Shown: one piece after another, positions 54,235 to 64,000 of the stretch
Layout: each line of letters starts with the position of its first letter
How positions within the stretch are numbered: position 1 is the stretch's first letter
Assembly: GCA_963733765.1 (NCBI GenBank)
Contig: CAVTEI010000005.1
Location: 62,001-126,000 of the forward strand
Reading direction: 5' to 3'
DNA: 64,000 bases
From: DATKAS01 sp963733765
GTDB taxonomy: Bacteria > Actinomycetota > Acidimicrobiia > Acidimicrobiales > DATKAS01
Translations under genes and position numbers: made by a program
Notes under the pieces: model-generated
Database searches by the model: none
Told to the model about the DNA's origin: nothing
What the model saw: the letters and a program-made list of their open reading frames with translations, nothing else

Positions 54235-54680
54235 GCGATCCCCAGATGACACTTCTGCACCTGAGCACGGGTCACGTCGTGTCGGCGGTCGCGGCCGGGA
54301 AGCTTTCTCCCACCGTCGACGACCTCACCGGAGGCACCGCGATCACGGTTCGCATCCCGGGCAAGTTCGTCTTTGTGACCAAGGAGGTGCTGAAGGCAAC
54401 TCCCGCAGTGCTCGACACCGATGTGCTCACCCGACCGACCGCGTATCGCGTCGTCGACGGCGTCCCTCCGGTCTCCTTCGCGGGCGCGATGGCAGCGCTG
54501 GGCGCCACGAGCTTGGGGACGGCGGGGACCAAGTGTCTGTGCTTGTGGCAAGCGGGCGATGAGCTCGAAGTGGTGGAGGACGTGCTCGGCAGCACTGGTC
54601 AGCCGACCGTGGCCCCGCCCCCAGGCGCCACCCATCGGTTGATCGCCTGCGCCGGCAACCCGCTCTTCTACACGGTGTGA
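54231..54680 (+). CDS. Hypothetical CIS-locus protein
   Basis: A 149-residue intact protein of unknown family, with beta strands in the first half (VVSAVAAGKLSPTVDDLTGG, AITVRIPGKFVFVTKEVLKA) and a small C-terminal domain (CLCLWQAGDELEVVEDVLGS, PPPGATHRLIACAGNPLFYT). Its ATG overlaps the fibre-like gene's stop. The position between fibre and tape-measure genes suggests a fibre accessory, but this is only context. Confidence 0.6.
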   Translation: MSDPQMTLLHLSTGHVVSAVAAGKLSPTVDDLTGGTAITVRIPGKFVFVTKEVLKATPAVLDTDVLTRPTAYRVVDGVPPVSFAGAMAALGATSLGTAGTKCLCLWQAGDELEVVEDVLGSTGQPTVAPPPGATHRLIACAGNPLFYTV

Positions 54681-54690
54681 GGCGAGGTCG

Positions 54691-56306
54691 GTGAGCTCGC
54701 CGACGGCCCCGACGCACGTGCGGGTACGCCGTTGCTCCGTGCGAGTCCGCCGACAGGGCGGCTGGAGTTGGGGTGAGCCGGAGGAGTACCTGCCGCGGAT
54801 CCTCGCCGCGATCGAGGCCGCTCTCTCCGACGTCGCCGCAGATGTCCGGCTGAGGGACGGCACCGACTGTCACGTCGTCGAGCCGGTGACGTTGCACGTG
54901 ACACCCGACGGTCGCGTGACGATCGAGAGCCGTCCGCGCTCGTCGCGCAGGTCCAGGACGCGGCCGCAGCGAGTGCCGCTCCTTCGACCTCGTCGGTGAG
55001 CGAAGCGCCACTGCTCGTCGAACCATCCGAGCCGATGCCGTCGGCGCGCACCAGCCTCACGTCGGGCTGGCCCTCCCTCGCAGTCACGCTCGGACGCTGG
55101 TCTCGGTCCGGACGGCTGCTCGCGATCTTGCGATCGCTCCCGACCCCCGTGGTGCGTGCATGGGCCGACGCGCTCGTGCAGGCGAGCCTCGACCTCCCGA
55201 GTGACACCCGCACCGTCTCCGCGGAAGCGATCGACGCGATTGCCGACGTCGTGCTCGCCGATTCCGGCACCGAGGCGACGGAGACCGACGAGTCGCTGCG
55301 CGTCCTCCTGGTCGCCGGAGCCGTCATCGCCGCGGCGGGCGACCACCTCCCCGACAGGTCCGCGATGGGTGTCCTGCTGCGACAAGTGGCGGGCCGGAGC
55401 GCTGTCGCCGCGCAGCGCCGACGTCACATCCCACGACACGCGACCTCAACCGCCCGGGACACGATCGCCCAACGCATCTGTGGTGGCGCCGAGAAGCATT
55501 GCGATCACACCTGTCGGCCCCACCCTCGTCCCCGCGTTGCCGTTCCTCACGCTCATCCAGCTCGTGCGCCTCGGATTCACAGAGCCGGCAGCGGCCGCAC
55601 TCGCGGCCACGCGAGTCGTGGCTCCGGCGCACGTGTTCGCGGCCGCGGTCGCGGGCAAGGTGCTCGAGCCGCCGGGGCGCGGCTGGGCCCGCGCCGAACG
55701 CGATCTCGACGCGGTGCGCCTCGCGTCCGGGCTCGAACGCGACGAGGTCGATGTCTGTCTCACCGAGCTCGCGGCCGCCGCCGACGTCGTCGCGCCCACG
55801 TGGCGCGCCGCGCTCGTCGACCTCTACGTCGAGGGGCGCGCGAGCGAGTCGGACGTGAACGTGACCACCGCGGGCGAAGAGCGGATCTGCGGTGAAGAGG
55901 CCGGACTTCTTCCGATCGCGTGGATCGAAGGCGACGCCGAGCTGCAAGCCGTGCTCGCGCAACTCGGCCAACCGGTCGTGCGGGAGGGTGACGCCCTCGC
56001 GCCGTTGATCGACCTGTTCACACCGCGCCGGGGACTCCCCGGACTCGACGCTCCCACTCTCGAGCGCCACCTCGGCGCCATCGTCGGCACCGCGATCGGC
56101 AGCCTCGGCCAGGAGCTCTGGGGGGAGGAGGCCGACGTCCCCCTCGCGTTCGAACGGCTTCGCGATCTCGAAGCGCAGGTCGTCGTCGGCGACCGAGTCA
56201 CGATCGGGGTGCCGCGCGGCCAACGGTGGCTCGACCTTCGCCGGGCCGGGCTCCTCGAAGCGTGGCCGATCCCGTGGGCGCCCGGCGGCCTCTGGGAGCT
56301 GGTCAC

Positions 56307-56313
<7 letters not shown>
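54691..56313 (+). CDS. Tape-measure-like CIS protein (Afp14-like), two frameshifts
   Basis: The N-terminus (THVRVRRCSVRVRRQGGWSW, EEYLPRILAAIEAALSDVAA) is followed in other frames by VSEAPLLVEPSEPMPS and ALSPRSADVTS. Then come the repeated family blocks VGPTLVPALPFLTLIQLVRLGF and SDVNVTTAGEERICGEEAG, and the end LDLRRAGLLEAWPIPWAPGG. Changes lie near 54935 and 55395. Length about 540 residues. This order is that of the CIS tape-measure family (Afp14), which sets tube length. The start GTG at 54691 follows 10 bases after the previous stop. Confidence 0.72.
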
Positions 56314-58442
<2,129 letters not shown>

Positions 58443-58446
<4 letters not shown>

Positions 58447-61400
58447 TCGACGCCGGGCCCGACGCTCGGTCGCGCTCGGCGCGTGAACCCGATGAGCGCA
58501 CGCCGGCGCGCTCGCCGATCGACGTAGCACCATCGCCGCCTCTTCCGCTGCCCGGCACGGTGTTCGCCGGCCTTATCGGCGAGGACTCCCCGGCCCTCGG
58601 CGCACTCTGGGAGTGGGCACGGCTCGTTCCCCTCTCATGCCGATGTCACTCGCCGTCGCGCTCGGCGAGGTGGCCGGCGTCGCCACCGGTGTGCTCGAAG
58701 CGCCGGCCGTCCAGAGTCCGCTCGAGCCCGCGACGCCGACAGCCGCGGCGGGAGAACCGCTCGGTCGCAGGCCGGCACCGAGGCCGAGGCCGCGACCGAA
58801 CCGCCCGCTCCAGAGGCCGCCGCACCGCGGCGGCGGAGCACCCGAAGCGGCGCCCGCGCCATCGGCACCCGCGACAACCGGGCCGGAGGCGGGACCAGCG
58901 GACACCGCGGACACGTCGGGACTCGGCGCATGGAGCGCCCGCGTGCGGGGCGCGATCGGGCAACGGATCAAGGCGCCACCACCCGTCGACCCCGAGGTGG
59001 CCACCGCGCCGGTCCGAGAGAAGGTCCTCGCGTCCGGCAACGCGAGGGCACGAGGCGCGCCGGCACTGTCAAGGACGTCAAGCGCAACCTTCCCGAAGCG
59101 CCGCCGCTGCCGGAGAGCCTTCCGCCCCCGCCTCCCCTCCCGATGCCCGAGGCGGAGTCCGCGGTGACGGCGGCGCTCGGCAAGCAGCTCCCCCAGCAGG
59201 TGCTGCCACTGCTGCAGGAGTACGTGTACACGACGATCAAGGGCAAGCCGGTGACCTTCAAGGCGCAGGTCGGGCTGCGGTTGCCCGAGGGATCGACGAC
59301 CGTGATGACTCCGGTGCCACCGCCGCCGAAGGCCGGACGCGAGGGCAAGGGGAAGCTCGCGAAGGTCAAGGCCGCGGGCGCGAAGGTCGCGCCGGTTCCT
59401 GCGATCAACGGCGCGTTCACACTCGGCACCGTCCCGCAGCCCGGGAGCCCCGATGCACCGCCCGCACCGCGCGTCACGAAGGCCGACATCACGGGCGTGC
59501 TCGTGCGCCTCCGATCGAGCGTCCCGGTGGACAGCGCTGCGTTGCTCAATGGCGTTCGCGAGTCGATGTACCCGAGGAAGTCACTGCAGTTCGAGCTGCC
59601 CCAACTCGGCCAAGCCGAGCTGCTCCCCGGTGTGAGCGACGCGATCACGCGAGCCGTCGACGTCATCGCGACGCAGTCGGGCATCGATCTCGATGAGCTG
59701 CACACCGCGACGCTCGACAAGGACGGGAAGGTCCAGCTCGCCAAGCAACAGCAGCACGCCGCCGGGGACAAAGCTCATGCCAAGGCGAAGGAAGAGGTCG
59801 GCGAGGAAGGCAAGAAGTCCGCCGACAGCATCTCGGGAGCCAAGGCAGGAGCCGACGCCGCGGTCGATCGAAGCTGCTCGAGGCGAGCGGCGGGGCGTCG
59901 CCCGCACTGATCCGCCAGCAACGCGACCGCTTGATCGCACGCGTCAATCGGCGACTGGCTCCGGAGGACATCCGCTACGAGAAGGAGGGCGACGACCGGC
60001 TTCGCTCTCTCCAGCTGATGGAGGTCGCGTACTCCGGCGCGTACCAACACGTCGCGCGACAGGTCGCCGAGCGCATCCGCAAGGATTCCGAGCCGCCGCC
60101 AACCCCCGGCGCGAAGAAGGCCCGACCTGCGAAGACACCGCCTGCACCGACTCCGCCTGCGACAACGCCACCGAAGGCCGTCGATCCACCGCCGCCCCCA
60201 CCGCCTTCGGCCCGCGCCGGCGACGCCGGCCGAGGCGTGGACGATCGCTCGGGTCAACGAGGTGCGCCAGCAGTTCGGGGTGCTGCGCAAGGCCGCGCTG
60301 GACGCGACGAAGGCGAACCGCGGGGCGATCACGAGCGCTCGCAACTACGCCGTGCTGCTGCTTCAGAACTGGGCGGAGCGAGAGATCGGCGATCGCGGGA
60401 GCGCGTGGGATCGCTTCTGGGACCGGATTCGCTCGTGGGGCAAGGAAGCCGACGACCGCACGCTGGCGTGGGAGGAGGCGCGTACCGCCCTGCTCGTGCC
60501 GATCTGCGAGGAGACCTGGCATTCATCGCCGGGATCACGACCGGCGCGCGGTCGGAGGCGGAGATGAGGGCCGTCGCCGCAATAGGCGGTCTGTCGAAGG
60601 CGCAGCAGGCGATCGTCACGACCTACTTCGCGAAGCCGCCGCCGCGAAATCCGCTCGACGCGGTCGCGGCGGGCATGCGGGTGCGTATCACCGAGGTCCA
60701 GAAGCCGCGACTCACCGAGGAGCTCCGCACACGCTTGAAGGCCTTGCCACCCGATCAGTGGCCCGCCGTGGCCGCTGTCGCGGAGTCGGAGGGCGGGAAC
60801 GTCTCGATCGTCGAGCGCGGCAACCAGTTCCACGCGTCGGTCGACCAGTGGGGCACCGACGAGTCGAAGCTGTACGCGGCGCTCACCGGGCTGACGAAGC
60901 TGCAGCGACACGCCCTCGACCTCTGGTACCGGGACGTGCACGGCTCGACGATCGACGCCGAGCTCGAAGACGAGCTCTAGGACGCCGAGCTGGATCGTGC
61001 ACGCGACTGATGTCGGGCGACGAGCTCGCAGCGGATGCAGCGGCGATCAGGGCGTCGATCGAGCGGGCGGGCACCGACGAGGAGGAGATCTACCGCGCGC
61101 TGCGCAACAAGACCGCCGACGAGCGCAAGCAGCTCGAAGCCATCTACCTCAGTCGGTATGGCACAACTCTCGACGCCGACCTCAAGAGCGACATGTCGGG
61201 GCAAGAGCTCGCCCGTGCCCACGCGCTCGCCGCCGGCAACGTGCGCGGGCGGACGCGATCGGCCTCGAAGCCGCTCAGTCGGGCAAGTGGTACGGCGGCG
61301 TCGACACCGATGCGATCCAGACGATCTACGCCCCGAACCGCGCTGAGGTGGAGGCCGAGGCGTCGGCGAAGGGCATGACGGGCGACCAAATGAACGCGGC

Positions 61401-64000
61401 AGTGCTCGCGCGCAACTCTGAGATCGACGAAGCCCACAAGCAGCACTACCGCACCGAAGCCGGTGACGCGGGGCCCGGGCTGAAGGCGAGCTTCGAGAAG
61501 AACCTCAAGGGTCCGGCTCTCGACCTCGCGCTCGGGCTGCAAGAGCAGAACTGGGACCGCGCCGACGCAGCGCGCCTCGAGCTCGAGCGGCGGTCGTTCA
61601 TCACGACGACAAGGTCGTCAACAAGATCCTCGAGTCGCAGTACACCCGGGCCCAGACCGAGGTGCGTCTCGACAAGGAGCACGACCTCGCGTACCGGCGC
61701 GACCTGGCGGCGGTGCGGGGTGAGCACTGGGACGAGAAGGCACAGCGCGAGGCCATGGAAGCGGGCATCGACGACGCTGCGCAGAAGCGGTCGTGCGGCT
61801 ACATGAAGGCGCTGCAGGAGACCTACGACAACAAGTACAAGAACGACCCGCGCTACGCGGTGACGCGTCGAGGCGGCTTCGACAACCTGATCGCGGATCA
61901 CCTCTCGGGCAGCGACAAGGGCCGGGCGATGGCGCTGGCGACGCAGGGCGGGCGGCTCCATCCCGATCAGGAGATCCAGTACGCCGTGCAAGGTGCGGGC
62001 ACGGACATCGACGTGATCAGGCGCGTGCTGCAGAGCAAGACCCCCGACCAGATCAAGGAGATCGAGAAGCGCTGGGATGAGGCTCATCCCCACGGGCCGA
62101 AGCTCCGCGACCGGATCATGGACGAGGTCAGCGGCCGCGACGCGTTCGACCTCAGCCTCATGCTCGAAGGTGCGCCGCAGACGCCCGAGGAGAAGCTCGC
62201 CGTCGCGAAGCGCAAGCAGCAGTACGAGAAGAAGGCGTACGCGCTCGGCGGTCACTTCAGCACGGACGAACGCGTGCAGCTGGACGACGAGGTGAAGCGG
62301 CTCGAGGCCTCGGTGAAGAAGATCGCGCGCCGCAAAGGAGGGCAGCGAGGAGGCGGCGTACTACCAGTTCCGAGTCGACCAGGGCGTCCGCGCCGTCGAT
62401 TCCGCTGTCGAGGAGCACCGCCGGTCGGTCGACTCCATCACCGACCGGATGGCGATGATCGCCGCGATCGCCGCGGGGCTGCTCGTCACCGCGTTGACGT
62501 TCGGGGCGGCGGGGCCGATCGTTGCCGGCGCGCTCGGCGCACTGGCCGCGGCCGAGGCCACCATCCTCACGAAGCTCGCGTTCAAGGGCTCTGCGTACTC
62601 GAACGAGGAGCTCCTGGTCGACGTCGTCAGTGGCGCCGTCGATGTCGTGTTCGCGGTGCTCACCGCGGGGGTCGGCAACGCGCTGATCCGCGTGGCGAAG
62701 GGGGTGCCGATCGGGCCGCTCGCCAAGCTCGCGACGAGCGCCTCGCGATCCAAACGAATGATCGCCCACGGTCTCGCGAACGGAGTCGAGGGATTCCTCA
62801 GCGGGATCCCCTCGGCGGCGGCAGGGTCGTTGGTCGACGAGAAGACCTGGACGCAAGGCGACCCACTCACCAACTTCGTGACCGCAACCGGCATGGGCGC
62901 GGCGACCGGCGCCCTGATGGGCGGAGCGATGGGGTCGGGTGGCGGGTGGAGCAAGGCCGCGGCCCACGGTCCCCACCTCGATCCCGGCCGCCCGCCCGAC
63001 CTCGAGACCGCCGCTCCGCGTTCGATCAAGCACCGGCGCTCGCGACCATGGTCGACCCCGCGACGCGGGCCGGGCAGTGGCACGCCCACCAGTCAAAGAA
63101 TCCCGGCGCCAACTACGCCGACTTCCTCGCGGATCTCGAAGCCGGCCGAATCGTGCCGGAGCCCGGCGCTGCGCAGAGCTTCCGGCAGGCCGCGCGTGAA
63201 CAGCTCGCCGCCGGATTGCCCGCGTCTGATCGCAAGCTGCTCGAGGGCGTGCCGGTGCACGTGCTCACCGACGCCGAGTTCATGAGTGCCACCCGGTCGA
63301 GCAAGGGCCAGGCCGTGACGATCTTCGAGAACGGCAAGGCGATCGTGCTCGTGCGCGAGAGCGCACCGCTCAGCGCGTTGCGTGAGGAAGGCATCCACGC
63401 CGCGCAGCTGCTCGACCCCCGCACCGCCGCCGACGCCAAGCTGCTCGACGAGGCCCACATGGCGAAGTGGGGGTCGCTCGACCTCAAGACCAAGCTCGAG
63501 ATGTACCGCGCCAAGCTCGACCTCGAGCTCGACGCGCACGCGCGTCTTCTCACCGGGTTGCTCGAGCAGATCGACGGGATGCCGCCCGGGGTTGCGCGTG
63601 ACGCACTCATCGATCAAGCGGGCGCGGCGCGCCGAAACATGCACAACCTCGGCGAACGACGCATCGAGCTCGCGTCGTTCGGACCGCTCGACCGTCTCAA
63701 AGCCCGACTCGGGTTCGGGACGCTCAGCGTGCGTCTCGAGCAGCCGCCGCGGCTGTTCATGAAGAGCGACCTCGGCGCCACCGCCCCCGTCGCGAAGAAG
63801 GCCGCCGCGGCGAAGAAGGCGCCCAAGAAACAGCCGGCCGAGGTCCACCCTGATCCATCGCAGTTCGGCGGGCCGCCCGAGCCCACCGCGCAGCGACGAA
63901 CGCTCGACCCGAAACAGCAAAGCCCTCAGGCAAAGCAGGAGGGGGTGGTGGAGGTCAAGCAGTTGGGCGCCGAGTGGCGGGAGAAGTCTGCGCGCGGCGA
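58443..64000 (+). CDS. Giant CIS-associated protein with annexin-like repeats, runs off the window
   Basis: The ATG at 58443 overlaps the ATPase stop. Similarity and composition then continue across about eleven frame changes to the window end, over 1,850 residues. In order: a Pro-rich N-terminal part (58.6-59.2 kb), a globular region (QQVLPLLQEYVYTTIKGKPV), Lys/Pro linkers, annexin-like repeats (60.8-62.2 kb), strong hydrophobic segments (MAMIAAIAAGLLVTALTFG near 62449 and a second near 62610), a domain with REEGIHAAQLLD (63381), and a Lys/Ala-rich tail. The last frame has no stop inside the window. Size and position match giant cargo- or shell-like proteins at the end of eCIS loci, but no function is known. 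A TAG at 60978 and an ATG at 61010 leave the possibility that it is split in two. Confidence 0.72.
60819..62185 (+). other. Annexin-like repeat region inside the giant protein
   Basis: Three units have the annexin pattern: HASVDQWGTDESKLYAALTG and later STIDAELEDEL (first, GTDE at 60852), then IRASIERAGTDEEEIYRALR and SRYGTTLDADLKSDMSGQEL (second, GTDE at 61070), and IQYAVQGAGTDIDVIRRVLQ with RDRIMDEVSGRDAFDLSLML (third, GTDI at 61998). Between the second and third lies a weaker unit (GGVDTDAIQTIYA). The G-T-D-E loops and the acidic residue about 40 positions later match type-II calcium sites. Calcium-dependent membrane binding is an inference from the annexin family. Confidence 0.72.

Noticed and set aside
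60978..60980. Natural end of the giant protein
   Set aside because: The annexin-like repeat continues on both sides, so an error is more likely, although the sequence alone does not prove it.

Overview
The window is high-G+C DNA from an actinobacterium. It shows strong third-position GC bias, many GTG starts, stop/start overlaps of the GTGA and ATGA type, and actinobacteria-typical families (DUF222-HNH, DUF4235, GAP/SfLAP remnant, MOSC, DUF6325). I infer an Acidimicrobiia-like lineage, but nothing here is a phylogenetic marker. Around forty genes' worth of sequence contains single-base indels: a recognisable protein runs on in a second frame and ends at a normal stop. They hit housekeeping-type genes and the injection-system genes alike and go in both directions, so I read most of them as sequencing or assembly errors rather than pseudogenes.

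Region 1 (1-20.4 kb) is ordinary accessory metabolism and regulation: a membrane protein, a MOSC protein, tRNA-Arg(CCT), alpha/beta hydrolases, two PIG-L/LmbE deacetylases, an amidohydrolase, and SDR, VOC, MBL-fold and FAD enzymes. Small regulatory circuits are readable from operators: a twin palindrome upstream of a cupin-MarR pair, a shared operator that links a TetR gene to two separate operons, and a LuxR regulator with a long TPR-like N-terminus. An unusual membrane-anchored protein built from a repeated NAAE motif lies at 17.0 kb.

Region 2 (20.4-34.8 kb) is a defence/stability neighbourhood. It holds an XRE-membrane protein pair, a MerR/DUF433-DUF5615 toxin-antitoxin pair, an sbcD-sbcC-NurA-like repair operon, three further PIN-domain toxin-antitoxin modules with visible operators, a GH63-type glucosidase, an enoyl-CoA hydratase, a DUF222-HNH nuclease and a methyltransferase.

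Region 3 (34.9 kb to the end) is one unidirectional, translationally coupled contractile injection system (eCIS, phage-tail-like) operon. The order is a DUF4255 terminator/cap, a small beta protein, sheath, tube, second sheath, second tube, an Afp6-like small protein, a LysM tube-cap protein, a gpD/VgrG-like hub, an OB-fold spike, PAAR tip, gp25, two baseplate-J-like wedges, a tail-I-like protein, three proteins sharing one Phe-His/Phe-Gly entry module, a fibre-like protein, a tape-measure-like protein, an AAA+ ATPase, and a giant protein that runs off the window. No capsid, terminase, integrase or lysis genes are present, so this is not a prophage. The giant protein carries annexin-like GTD[E/I] repeats, a hydrophobic segment and an E-E-G-I-H motif, and is the best candidate cargo or secreted component.

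No stretch longer than 300 bases lacks a gene. The gaps that exist are short intergenic regions; those with recognisable structure are listed.
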